Made by a program: the position numbers and the translations under genes
Source of the DNA: an uncultured Pelagibacteraceae bacterium
GTDB lineage: Bacteria > Pseudomonadota > Alphaproteobacteria > Pelagibacterales > Pelagibacteraceae
Assembly (NCBI GenBank): GCA_902595745.1
Contig: CACJRE010000005.1
Span: 1 to 48,013 of the forward strand
Direction: 5' to 3'
Length of the DNA: 48,013 bases
Shown: piece by piece, positions 10,052-18,764 of the stretch
Layout of the letters: each line of letters begins with the position of its first letter
Position numbering within the stretch: the stretch's first letter is position 1
The notes under the pieces: model-generated
Told to the model about the DNA's origin: nothing
Database searches by the model: none
Seen by the model: the letters and a program-made list of their open reading frames with translations, nothing else

Positions 10052-10060
10052 ATAGAAAAT

Positions 10061-11494
10061 ATGAGTCAATTAGATTTAAAAATAGGGCCAAAAATCAAGT
10101 CTTTTAGAAGGCAATTAGGGCTACAAGCAAACAAGCTTGCAGAAGATCTAGGTATTTCTCCAAGTTACTTAAACTTAATTGAAAGTGGAAAAAGAAAAAT
10201 TGATGGTGATTTACTTTTATTGGTATGCGAAAAACTTAACATCAATTTGTCTGACTTAACATCTAAAACAGATATTAATTTACAAAATACAATATCTGAA
10301 ATTTTAGATGATAACTTGTTTGAAGATTTAGATATTTTAGGTCCAGAAGTAAAAGATCTTGTTAGTACAAATCCAAAAATAGGTAAAGCTATAGTAAGGC
10401 TTGGAGATATTTTAAAAAAAAAGGATCATGAACTAATTAATAAGATCGAAAAAATATCAGGTAAAATTGTTGATAATAGAAAAAATTCTTTTCCTGGAGA
10501 AGTTATTTCTGATTTTTTACAAGTTAATAAAAATTATTTCCCTAAATTAGAAGAATTTGCGAATAAAGTTTTTGGAAAAATACAAAAAAATAATAGAACA
10601 AGATATATTGCTTTATGTGAATATTTAAAATCAGAATATTCAATAAAAGTCTTTGACGTGATACCTGAAGAAAATAAACCATTTTCAAAAATTTATAATA
10701 AAAATAAAAAAGAACTTTTGTTAAGTGATTATAGCTCCTTAGAAACAAAAAAATTGCATGCGGCAGCACAAATAGCTCAAGAAGGAGCAAGTAAAGAAAT
10801 TGATACATACTTATCTACTTTTAGTTTTCCTTCAGAGGAGTCTAAAAAATTAACAAAAGTAGCTTTATTGAATTATTGTGGAGCAGCAATATTAATGCCT
10901 TATAAATTATTTCATACGGAGTGTAAAAAACTAAAATATGATTTAGAACTGTTACAAAATACTTTTGCAACATCATTTGAACAGGTTGCGCATAGAGTAA
11001 CGTGTTTACAAGATCCAAAACTTCCAGGAATTCCGTTTCATTTTTTAAGAGTTGATATGGCTGGAAATATATCAAAGAGATTTTCTTTATCAGGTATTGA
11101 TATTCCAAGATATGGTGGTGCATGTCCAAGATGGAATGTTTATTCTGCGCTTACGAGACCAGGAGTAATTCAAGCAGCAGTTAGTAAAATGACGAATGGT
11201 GAAAAATATGTTTGTATCGCAAGAACAGTTGAAAAGGGTATTGGACGTTTTGGGCAAGCAAAAAGTATTTTATCTATTGGCCTTGGATGTGAAGCCAAAT
11301 ATGCAAAAGATTTTGTGTATACAGAAAATATAAATATTAATGACAAATCAACAGAAATTCCCATAGGTGTTTCTTGTAGAACTTGTGATCGTTTGGATTG
11401 TTCTCAAAGAGCTTTTCCACCATTGCATAAAAAATTTGATGTTGACCTTAATTCAAGAGGAGTTTCAGTTTATGTCAGTGATAACAATTCATAA
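10061..11494 (+). CDS. XRE-family regulator with ImmA/IrrE-like domain and C-terminal Cys-rich domain (RamB / short-chain fatty-acyl regulator family)
   Basis: N-terminal HTH (LAEDLGISPSYLNLIESGKRKI), HxAAA(Q/H)IAQE-like region, C-terminal CRTCDRLDCSQRAFP; divergent from aceA. Confidence 0.88.
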   Translation: MSQLDLKIGPKIKSFRRQLGLQANKLAEDLGISPSYLNLIESGKRKIDGDLLLLVCEKLNINLSDLTSKTDINLQNTISEILDDNLFEDLDILGPEVKDLVSTNPKIGKAIVRLGDILKKKDHELINKIEKISGKIVDNRKNSFPGEVISDFLQVNKNYFPKLEEFANKVFGKIQKNNRTRYIALCEYLKSEYSIKVFDVIPEENKPFSKIYNKNKKELLLSDYSSLETKKLHAAAQIAQEGASKEIDTYLSTFSFPSEESKKLTKVALLNYCGAAILMPYKLFHTECKKLKYDLELLQNTFATSFEQVAHRVTCLQDPKLPGIPFHFLRVDMAGNISKRFSLSGIDIPRYGGACPRWNVYSALTRPGVIQAAVSKMTNGEKYVCIARTVEKGIGRFGQAKSILSIGLGCEAKYAKDFVYTENININDKSTEIPIGVSCRTCDRLDCSQRAFPPLHKKFDVDLNSRGVSVYVSDNNS

Positions 11495-11497
11495 ATC

Positions 11498-11662
11498 ATG
11501 ATTAAATATATATTGCCAGCTGTAATTATTTTCTTAATTGTTTTATTCTGGGAAAAAATTAAAGATTATGTTGAAAAGAAATTTAATATTAAGCTTAATT
11601 ATATAGTTGTTAGTTCCGTTATTGTTGCAATAGTAATTATCCTTTTACTCCTAAATTACTAG
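11498..11662 (+). CDS. Small membrane protein (54 aa)
   Basis: MIKYILPAVIIFLIVLFWEKIKDYVEKKFNIKLNYIVVSSVIVAIVIILLLLNY, two TM segments; below ORF-track length cutoff. Confidence 0.5.
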   Translation: MIKYILPAVIIFLIVLFWEKIKDYVEKKFNIKLNYIVVSSVIVAIVIILLLLNY

Positions 11663-11667
11663 GATTT

Positions 11668-11937
11668 ATGAACAGTATAGATTTTTCAAATTATAATTTA
11701 AATGAGTCAGATGGTGTTTTTACATATAAGAATAAAAATACAACACTAGGCTTTGTTAGATTTAATGAAAAGGGCGAAGTTGAATACATCTTTGTTAACC
11801 CTATTTTTAGGAAAAAAGGAATAGCAACAAGGTTGCTAAAATTAGTGAAGGAAAAAACAGGAAAAGAAATTGTTCTTCAAGAGCCAATTAGTCCATTAGG
11901 ATCAAAATTATTAAATTCACTAAATAAATGGAAATAA
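11668..11937 (+). CDS. Small GNAT-like N-acetyltransferase domain protein
   Basis: VEYIFVNPIFRKKGIATRLLKLVKEK resembles the GNAT acetyl-CoA binding motif. Confidence 0.7.
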   Translation: MNSIDFSNYNLNESDGVFTYKNKNTTLGFVRFNEKGEVEYIFVNPIFRKKGIATRLLKLVKEKTGKEIVLQEPISPLGSKLLNSLNKWK

Positions 11938-12674
11938 ATTTCTTATTTTTCTTCACAGTTATTCCAGCAATAATTTTATATGGGATAGCGAAATCTGGTT
12001 TAGGTGGATCTATGACTTTAATTTCTATTCCACTAATGACGATAGTTATGCCATTAAATCAAGCATTAGGGATTATTCTTCCTATTTTGATATTTTCAGA
12101 CTTCATAGCCACTTATAAATACAGAAAAGAATTTGATCTAAGTACATTAAAATTAATGATACCATTTGCTGCTATAGGCATAATTATTGGATCTTTAACT
12201 TTTTCATATTTTTCAGAAGAATTATTAAAATTTATAATTGGTTTAATGGGATTTATATTTGCTGGTCATTATTTTTTCTTAAAAAAAAATAAAGAAGCAA
12301 AGTCTCAAAAAAATTTTATTAAAGGTGGGATTTGTTCAACGATTGCAGGTTTTACAAGTTTTTGTGTTCATGCTGGTGGCACTCCGGTGAGTATTTATAT
12401 GCTTCCTTTAAGAATGAAAAAAGAAATATATGTTGGAACAAGAATAATTTTTTTTACTTTTGTAAATTTAATTAAACTTCCACTTTATATAAATTTATCA
12501 ATGACTAATTTTATTACATTCAAACAATCTGTAATGTTATTTCCTGTGGCATTTTTAGGAATATTAATTGGTTATAGATTAATCAAAATTATTAATGAAA
12601 AACTATTTTATAATATTTTATATATTTTGATTTTTGTAAGTAGCTCAAAACTTTTATATGATTATTTAATATGA
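11928..12674 (+). CDS. TauE/SafE family (sulfite/sulfonate exporter-like) membrane protein
   Basis: GIAKSGLGGSMTLISIPLMTIVMP and GFTSFCVHAGGTPVSIYMLPLRM motifs. Confidence 0.85.
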   Translation: MEINFLFFFTVIPAIILYGIAKSGLGGSMTLISIPLMTIVMPLNQALGIILPILIFSDFIATYKYRKEFDLSTLKLMIPFAAIGIIIGSLTFSYFSEELLKFIIGLMGFIFAGHYFFLKKNKEAKSQKNFIKGGICSTIAGFTSFCVHAGGTPVSIYMLPLRMKKEIYVGTRIIFFTFVNLIKLPLYINLSMTNFITFKQSVMLFPVAFLGILIGYRLIKIINEKLFYNILYILIFVSSSKLLYDYLI

Positions 12675-13222
12675 AAACTTTTAAACCAAGACTAAAAGCT
12701 AGGTTAAGGAAAAATAGACAAACACTAAATAAAAATATTGATAATTTTTTTGGCTGGATCAAGGGGGCAAAACTTATTGAGCTTAAAGAATGTAATACTG
12801 AAGAAGATCCAGTAAGACCTGAATTAGACAACGAGTTTAGAACTGGATATGGTCGAAAAATTTATGGTGTGAAATACCAAGGAGAAATTCATGCAGTTAT
12901 GTGCTTTGCATATACAAATATAATTCCAAAAAGTGTCGACGAGTTGGAGAAATTAAGTACTGATGCTTTTTTACAGAGTGCAATGAGAGATCAAAGTGGG
13001 GGTCAAATAGCAATTGCTTACACTGTTTGGTCAAAAAAAAAAGGTGGTGGAAAGTTAATAGTTAAAGAGGTGTTTAAAAAAATTAAAAAATCAAATCATC
13101 TAAATAGATTGGTAACACTGTCACCGTTAACTGAGATGGCAACTAGCTTTCATACTAGAAATGGAGCTAAATTAATTCAAATTAATGAAACAACACAAAA
13201 TTTTGAGTATAAAGTTTTGTAA
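12671..13222 (+). CDS. Hypothetical protein (possible acyltransferase-like fold)
   Basis: Intact ORF overlapping upstream CDS by 4 nt; no family confidently recognised. Confidence 0.6.
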   Translation: MKTFKPRLKARLRKNRQTLNKNIDNFFGWIKGAKLIELKECNTEEDPVRPELDNEFRTGYGRKIYGVKYQGEIHAVMCFAYTNIIPKSVDELEKLSTDAFLQSAMRDQSGGQIAIAYTVWSKKKGGGKLIVKEVFKKIKKSNHLNRLVTLSPLTEMATSFHTRNGAKLIQINETTQNFEYKVL

Positions 13223-13225
13223 TTT

Positions 13226-13792
13226 ATGAGTTTAAAAAAGCTATTTATTCTTACATTTTGTACTTTAATCATTATACCGTATTCTGCAGTTATGGCTAAT
13301 GAGGAGGCAAAATACGAAGTTATTAATAAAAATCAAATATTTGAAATTAGAAAATATTCTGATCGTTTAGCCGTAGAAACATCTAGAGCTGGCATAGATA
13401 GCAATTTTAGAAAATTATTTAATTACATATCGGGTAGGAATGATACTCAAGAAAAAATTGCAATGACTACACCAGTTACTCAAATTGAAAAAAATGGGAA
13501 TATGACTATGCAGTTTTATTTACCTTCAAAATTCAACTCAGATAACGTTCCCAATCCAAGTAATACAGATGTAAGTATAGTTAATATTGAGGGAGGGCAC
13601 TATGCTGTCATTAGATATTCTGGTAGAGCCTCGGATAACAATTTTATAAAACATAAAGAAATTTTAGAAAAAGAGTTAAAAAGAAATAATATATCAATTA
13701 TAAGCCCACCTATTAGAGCAACATATGATAGCCCTTTTACATTACCAATGAATAGAAGAAATGAAGCAATGTTTAAAGTAGAGTACCAATAA
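13226..13792 (+). CDS. SOUL-family heme-binding protein
   Basis: YEVINKNQIFEIRKYSDRLAVET and KIAMTTPVTQIE motifs; signal peptide. Confidence 0.88.
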   Translation: MSLKKLFILTFCTLIIIPYSAVMANEEAKYEVINKNQIFEIRKYSDRLAVETSRAGIDSNFRKLFNYISGRNDTQEKIAMTTPVTQIEKNGNMTMQFYLPSKFNSDNVPNPSNTDVSIVNIEGGHYAVIRYSGRASDNNFIKHKEILEKELKRNNISIISPPIRATYDSPFTLPMNRRNEAMFKVEYQ

Positions 13793-14208
13793 TGAGATCA
13801 AAATATAAAGCCATGGTTTTATCTTGTATGGATCCTAGATTTCAGCTCCCTGTTTTTAATTTTATAAAAAAAAAGAATTTAGTTAGTAAACACAGTTCTT
13901 TTACGATAGCAGGTGCTGCTGTAGGAGTTACCCATTCTAAATTTAAAAAATGGCATCAGGCTTTTTTAGACAATCTCAAAACTTCAATAAAATTACATAA
14001 AATTGAAAAATTAATTGTAGTTAATCACGAGGATTGTGGAGCTATTAAATTAGCTGAAAATAAAAAAAATTATATTGAAGATAAAATTCACAAAAATTCA
14101 TTTCAAAAACTTGAAAAAATAATTACCAAAAAATTTCCAAAATTAAAATTAGAGTTTTATATAATTAAATTAGATCAAAAAATTTTAAGGGTTCGCTCTT
14201 TAAGATAA
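13792..14208 (+). CDS. Beta-carbonic-anhydrase-like protein
   Basis: CMDPR (CxDxR) and HEDCG (HxxC) candidate zinc ligands; 138 aa. Confidence 0.75.
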   Translation: MRSKYKAMVLSCMDPRFQLPVFNFIKKKNLVSKHSSFTIAGAAVGVTHSKFKKWHQAFLDNLKTSIKLHKIEKLIVVNHEDCGAIKLAENKKNYIEDKIHKNSFQKLEKIITKKFPKLKLEFYIIKLDQKILRVRSLR

Positions 14209-14266
14209 GTCTCAAAGAGCTCCCTTATTCAGCCTCTTTGGCTTTTAAATCCGTTTGGATTTTTTT
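14189..14266 (+). terminator. Three consecutive hairpins ending in a Rho-independent terminator after the carbonic-anhydrase-like gene
   Basis: GGG..GCTCTTT/AAAGAGC..CCC (14189-14224), AGCC/GGCT (14231-14243), AAATCC-GTTT-GGATTT followed by T-tract (14247-14266). Confidence 0.65.
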
Positions 14267-14293
14267 AGTTTGTTTTATGGATTGTTTTTTCAG

Positions 14294-14323
14294 CTAAGTA
14301 TCAGGTGGTGTAAGTTTTAACAT
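14294..14323 (-). CDS. Putative 9-aa ORF MLKLTPPDT with strong Shine-Dalgarno
   Basis: Minus strand AAGGAGG-TTATT-ATG TTA AAA CTT ACA CCA CCT GAT ACT TAG. Confidence 0.4.
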   Translation of the reverse strand: MLKLTPPDT

Positions 14324-14355
14324 AATAACCTCCTTGATATAAAGGTAGTTATTAT
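14322..14355 (-). promoter_or_regulatory. Stem-loop sequestering the SD/start of the 9-codon ORF
   Basis: ATAATAAC..CCTT-loop-AAGG..GTTATTAT inverted repeat: 8 bp + 2x2 internal loop + 4 bp, 6-nt loop. Confidence 0.55.
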
Positions 14356-14459
14356 TAAACCTATTTCAATTTATTTATTTACATTTTCAGCAAATATATT
14401 TCTTGAATACAACCTGGCGCTTTAGTAGATTCCCGGTAACTTAATTAACTCTTCTAAAA

Positions 14460-15317
14460 TTATTTTTTATCAATTAATTCGCTAATAAAATTTTCTCCAT
14501 AGCCATCGTCAACTGCTTTTTGAAAATAATTTTTGTTATCTTCTGCAATTTTTTCAGCTTCAGGAAAATCTTTTAATAGATCTTGAATGTAAGATAAATC
14601 TTTTACTGAATTAGCAGCTGTAAATTTGAAACCTGTCAAATCTCCTTTAAGCAAAGCATCAAAAACTCTAACAAGTGCAGCTGAATTTCCAGAACCTAAT
14701 TTTGCAACATCAAATAATTTTTTTAAATCAAGATCAAATTTTTTAGCAGCTTTTGCCATATGATTTATTAATGCAGCATTACCTAGTGTTAAAAAATTGT
14801 TTAAAAGCTTAGATTTCGCACCCATTCCAACAGGACCAAAATGGAAATAGTTTTTACAAAAAAGTTTTAAAATGGGTTCTGCTAATTTAAAATTTTTATC
14901 TGTAGCACCAATAATACCACCTAATATACCTTCTTCTGCTTGAACAGGACCCCCCATCACAGGACACTCAATATAATTAATATTTTTAGATTGATAAATT
15001 TTTTCAGTTTCAATTGATCCTGATTTATTATGGGTTGTAATATCGATGATCAATGTTTTTTCGTCTAAAATATTAGATAGTTTTGTGGCAATTTCTTTTG
15101 CAATAGGAGTATTCGTTACACATTTCACTAAAACATTTAATTGTTTTTCTTTAAATTCCTCAAAGGTTTTAATTTCTGTTGCACCTTCGCTTACAATTTT
15201 TTCTATTGGTTTTCTATTTTTATTTGCAATTACAAATAACTTATTGCCTTTATGTAAAATATTTTTAGCTATTCCATAGCCCATGTATCCTACACCGATA
15301 AAGCCTACATTGCTCAT
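14460..15317 (-). CDS. NAD(P)-dependent 3-hydroxyisobutyrate dehydrogenase / beta-hydroxyacid dehydrogenase family
   Basis: VGFIGVGYMGYGIAKNIL Rossmann motif, ECPVMGGPVQAEEGILGGIIGA, GMGAKSKLLNNFLTLGNAALI. Confidence 0.9.
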   Translation of the reverse strand: MSNVGFIGVGYMGYGIAKNILHKGNKLFVIANKNRKPIEKIVSEGATEIKTFEEFKEKQLNVLVKCVTNTPIAKEIATKLSNILDEKTLIIDITTHNKSGSIETEKIYQSKNINYIECPVMGGPVQAEEGILGGIIGATDKNFKLAEPILKLFCKNYFHFGPVGMGAKSKLLNNFLTLGNAALINHMAKAAKKFDLDLKKLFDVAKLGSGNSAALVRVFDALLKGDLTGFKFTAANSVKDLSYIQDLLKDFPEAEKIAEDNKNYFQKAVDDGYGENFISELIDKK

Positions 15318-15361
15318 ATAATGAAGTTTACATGATTAATTAATATGTATAAAGTTTAATT

Positions 15362-15541
15362 ATGAAATACTTATGTGCGTTAAGAGATTTATTAATAAGT
15401 CTTGTTGCTTCAACAATAATTATTTATGCAATAAATATTGTCGCTAGTTTTGGTGGTGCCGACTATGAGTTTAGTCATGGAGAAACTTTCATAGTTTGGA
15501 TATTGATGGCAATATTAGTTAATAATTGCTTAAAAAAGTAA
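15362..15541 (+). CDS. Small membrane protein (59 aa)
   Basis: MKYLCALRDLLISLVASTIIIYAINIVASFGGADYEFSHGETFIVWILMAILVNNCLKK; two TM segments; below ORF-track cutoff. Confidence 0.5.
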   Translation: MKYLCALRDLLISLVASTIIIYAINIVASFGGADYEFSHGETFIVWILMAILVNNCLKK

Positions 15542-15542
15542 G

Positions 15543-16646
15543 TTAGATATTAAATTTTCTTCTTAAATGTCTTAATTTTCCTTCAGTACTATCGTAGTCA
15601 ATATAGCATCCTTGTAAAAATCTATTTCCTTCTTTTGTTTCATAGGATGTTCTTCCATGTAGTAACCTATAATTATCCATCATCATTAAATCTTTTGGAG
15701 CTAGTTTAAATTCAATTCTGTATTTTTCTGAGTTGTACATTTCAGATAATTTTTTACGAGCTTTATAATATAGATCTAGTTTTTCTTTATCTAAAATTGG
15801 CACATAATCTAGTCGTGGACTAAACCTAACTTGTTTAAAATTATTATTCTCATCAAGTTTAATCAGCTCTGACCAATCTTCTAAAACGACGTCTTTATCA
15901 ATAAATTTAAATCTAACTTTTACTTCAGATAAAATCTTATAGAAATCTGGATTTTCTTTTTTTAAATCTTCAGTTACTGTAAAACCGTCTACTAACGTAG
16001 ATAGTCCTCCAGTTACCTGACTCTCAATACAATGAAGTAGTTGTATACATGGTACAGGGTTTCGGTAAGGATTGTCAGTATGTGGTGATAATTCTAAAGA
16101 GGTGTATGCAAGATCATTTGGATCTGGTTTTGACTTAACATCAAAATATTCTCCAAAATTTGTTCTTCTCACACTTCCTATTGAATTAGCAAATTTTACA
16201 ATGAAATTATTTTCTACTGGAATATTTTTGATTATTACAAATCCATATTTGTAAAATGAAACAAGTAATTCATACATTTCTTTACTATCAAAAAAGTCAT
16301 TTTGGTATTTAAAATTTTTTATATTTTCTAATTTTGAATTCCATTTAATTTTTGGAATAGATTTTATAACTGTGTCTTCATTATAAAACTCTAAAGCGAG
16401 TTTATTAATATCTAATATTGATCTAATGCCGTCATTGAAATCTAATTCTAGGAATTTATCATTAATATTTGCTTTATTAATTGATATTTCACTATTTAAT
16501 GTTGTCGGATCGAATAGTCTTTGTTGTGTGCCTTTGTCCAAAAAATCCTCACCCTCAATTCTTTCTCTTAACCAAAAAGGGTGTATTTCTTTTTTTACCG
16601 AACCATTATTGAAGTAAACTTTATTTTCATCTAGTTCAATTTTCAT
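15543..16646 (-). CDS. Gamma-butyrobetaine dioxygenase-like / TauD-family 2-oxoglutarate oxygenase
   Basis: N-terminal DUF971-like HPFWLRER; LSPHTDNPYRNPVPCIQLLHC and DNYRLLHGRTSYE (HxD...H) motifs. Confidence 0.88.
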   Translation of the reverse strand: MKIELDENKVYFNNGSVKKEIHPFWLRERIEGEDFLDKGTQQRLFDPTTLNSEISINKANINDKFLELDFNDGIRSILDINKLALEFYNEDTVIKSIPKIKWNSKLENIKNFKYQNDFFDSKEMYELLVSFYKYGFVIIKNIPVENNFIVKFANSIGSVRRTNFGEYFDVKSKPDPNDLAYTSLELSPHTDNPYRNPVPCIQLLHCIESQVTGGLSTLVDGFTVTEDLKKENPDFYKILSEVKVRFKFIDKDVVLEDWSELIKLDENNNFKQVRFSPRLDYVPILDKEKLDLYYKARKKLSEMYNSEKYRIEFKLAPKDLMMMDNYRLLHGRTSYETKEGNRFLQGCYIDYDSTEGKLRHLRRKFNI

Positions 16647-16712
16647 AACTAAATTTGAGGATTATTTAAATTTTAACTTTATTCAACATAAATAAAATAG
16701 TATGAGATTGAT

Positions 16713-17519
16713 GTGGATCAATTTAATTCAAAAAACTATCCAATATATGCTAATTTTTTAGACAAATTAGCTAAAGACTTAACTACTTTCTATTACTCTA
16801 AATTAAATAGAACTTTTAAGGTATCCAATAAACTTAAGGGAAAAGGTTATGATCCTGTAACAACTTCTGACAAAGCATTTGAAAAATTTATTAGATCTAA
16901 AATTAAAAGTAAATTTCCAAATCATCAAGTTATAGGTGAGGAATTTGGTCATAAAAAATCTGAGAGTGATTATACATGGGTGATAGACCCAATTGATGGC
17001 ACAAGATCATTTGTTATAGGCAATCCAACTTGGAGCAATCTTATTTCTTTAAATTATAGAGGAAATCCTGTTTTGGGGTTGGCTAATTTTCCTGTGCTTA
17101 AAAAATATTATATAAATCATTCTGATAAAATTGCATATGTAGTTGAAAATGGAAGAAGAAGAAAAATATCTGTGAATAAAAAAGTTTCATTTAAAAATGT
17201 CAAAGTTTCAGCAGCATTTCATGGTTGGTTATCACTAGATAAACAAAAAAAAATTCCTCAAATTTTAAAATTAATGCAATTTCCTTGTAGCGATGCTTTA
17301 AGTTACTCACATCTTGCAGAAGGCAAAGTCGATATAGTAATCCAATGTTCAAATAAGATTTGGGATATTCACCCAATTATTCCAATTGTTAAAGCTGCTG
17401 GAGGATATCTCTCTACATGGAATAATAGTGAGGCGGTTAATGCAGGAAATATTTTAGTATCTTCTAACAAAATTGTTCATAATAAATTTTTAAAATTATT
17501 AAAACCTGTCTCAAAATGA
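16713..17519 (+). CDS. Inositol monophosphatase-family phosphatase (histidinol-phosphatase-like)
   Basis: VIGEEFGHK, WVIDPIDGTRSFVIGNPTWSNLI, IWDIHPIIPIVKAAGG motifs; GTG start. Confidence 0.88.
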   Translation: MDQFNSKNYPIYANFLDKLAKDLTTFYYSKLNRTFKVSNKLKGKGYDPVTTSDKAFEKFIRSKIKSKFPNHQVIGEEFGHKKSESDYTWVIDPIDGTRSFVIGNPTWSNLISLNYRGNPVLGLANFPVLKKYYINHSDKIAYVVENGRRRKISVNKKVSFKNVKVSAAFHGWLSLDKQKKIPQILKLMQFPCSDALSYSHLAEGKVDIVIQCSNKIWDIHPIIPIVKAAGGYLSTWNNSEAVNAGNILVSSNKIVHNKFLKLLKPVSK

Positions 17520-18079
17520 TCCCTAAAAAAGCACAAGAAATTTTAGATTTTTGGTTTAAGGAAACTCCAGCTGAAAAAAGATTTAAAAAAGATGAAGCAT
17601 TTGACAAAACTATAAGGGACAAGTTTTTAAATGATTATGAACTTGCAAGTCAAAATGAGTATGATGATTGGCAAGATCAACCGATGAGCGCGTTAGCTTT
17701 AGTTATTCTTTTTGATCAATTTTCAAGACATATGTTCAGAGATGATAAAAAAGCTTTTGCTCAAGATCATAAAACTAGATTAATTGTAAATGATGCAGTT
17801 TATGCAGGTTATCTCGAGTCTATGAATGAAAGTGAAAGATTTTTTATGATTTTACCTCTTATTCATAGTGAAGAGATAACAGATCATGACATGGCTTATT
17901 ATTTACTTAATAAATATTTAAGAGAGCACGAAGGATATGTTCAAATTAAAAAATTTTGGCAAGACCATACAAAAGCAATTAGGTTATTTCACAGGTATCC
18001 ACACAGAAATAAAATACTTAGAAGAGAGTCTACTGAGGAAGAAATAGCTTTTTTAAATGGTCCTAATTCCTCCTGGTAA
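17516..18079 (+). CDS. DUF924 family protein
   Basis: ILDFWF.. LALVILFDQFSRHMFRDDKKAFAQD ... FMILPLIHSE pattern. Confidence 0.88.
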   Translation: MIPKKAQEILDFWFKETPAEKRFKKDEAFDKTIRDKFLNDYELASQNEYDDWQDQPMSALALVILFDQFSRHMFRDDKKAFAQDHKTRLIVNDAVYAGYLESMNESERFFMILPLIHSEEITDHDMAYYLLNKYLREHEGYVQIKKFWQDHTKAIRLFHRYPHRNKILRRESTEEEIAFLNGPNSSW

Positions 18080-18081
18080 AC

Positions 18082-18429
18082 GTGAATTTAAAGTATATTT
18101 TCAAAATAATAACTATTGATGAATGGCAAAAAGTAAAACAGTCTGAAACTTATTTGGGATCTTCTAAAGATATAAAAGATGGTTACATTCATTTTTCAGG
18201 AGAAGATCAAGTCAAAGGAACTCTTGAAAAGTATTATTCTAAAAAAAAAGACCTTGTTTTGCTTAAGGTTGAAACTTTAAGATTAGATCATTTAATTTGG
18301 GAACAAGCTTCAGATGGCAGTATGTTTCCTCATTTATATTCATCATTAGATTTATCCAATGTTGTAGACGAGTTTGAAATTACTCTTAATGATAATGGCA
18401 TTCATGAATTACCAGATAATTTTAATTAA
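18082..18429 (+). CDS. DUF952 family protein
   Basis: KIITIDEWQKVKQSETYLGSSKDIKDGYIHFS ... LIWEQASDGSMFPHLY; GTG start. Confidence 0.88.
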   Translation: MNLKYIFKIITIDEWQKVKQSETYLGSSKDIKDGYIHFSGEDQVKGTLEKYYSKKKDLVLLKVETLRLDHLIWEQASDGSMFPHLYSSLDLSNVVDEFEITLNDNGIHELPDNFN

Positions 18430-18761
18430 TTTAGTTTTCCTAAATAGTTGACCATCACCACACCAATAATGATTAAGATTATTCCAATAGTTCCATAAAT
18501 ATTTGGTATTTGCTGGTATTTAAGCATCGCAAACAAAACAACACCGGTAACTGTTAAACCACTATAAGTGGAGTAGGCAAATCCAACTGGGAGTGCTGAC
18601 ATTGCTTTTGAAATAGAAAACATAGTAATGCACATAAATACAATACATAAAATTGAAGGAGTTACTTTTGTAAAACCATCAGATATTTTTGCAAAACTAT
18701 TTGATGCTATACCAAATGAAATTCCAATGGCTAAAAATAAATATCCAAATAAAGGCTTCAT
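18426..18761 (-). CDS. Small multidrug resistance (SMR/EmrE-like) transporter subunit
   Basis: Four TM segments; GFAYSTYSGLTVTGVVLFAMLKYQQ; 111 aa. Confidence 0.85.
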   Translation of the reverse strand: MKPLFGYLFLAIGISFGIASNSFAKISDGFTKVTPSILCIVFMCITMFSISKAMSALPVGFAYSTYSGLTVTGVVLFAMLKYQQIPNIYGTIGIILIIIGVVMVNYLGKLN

Positions 18762-18764
18762 ACT

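Noticed and set aside
14180-14460. Considered tmRNA (including the permuted alphaproteobacterial form), SRP RNA or 6S RNA for the structured convergent region
   Set aside because: No tag-peptide frame, no T-arm/acceptor sequence, no SRP GGAA/GCA loop, and no long 6S-type hairpin seen.
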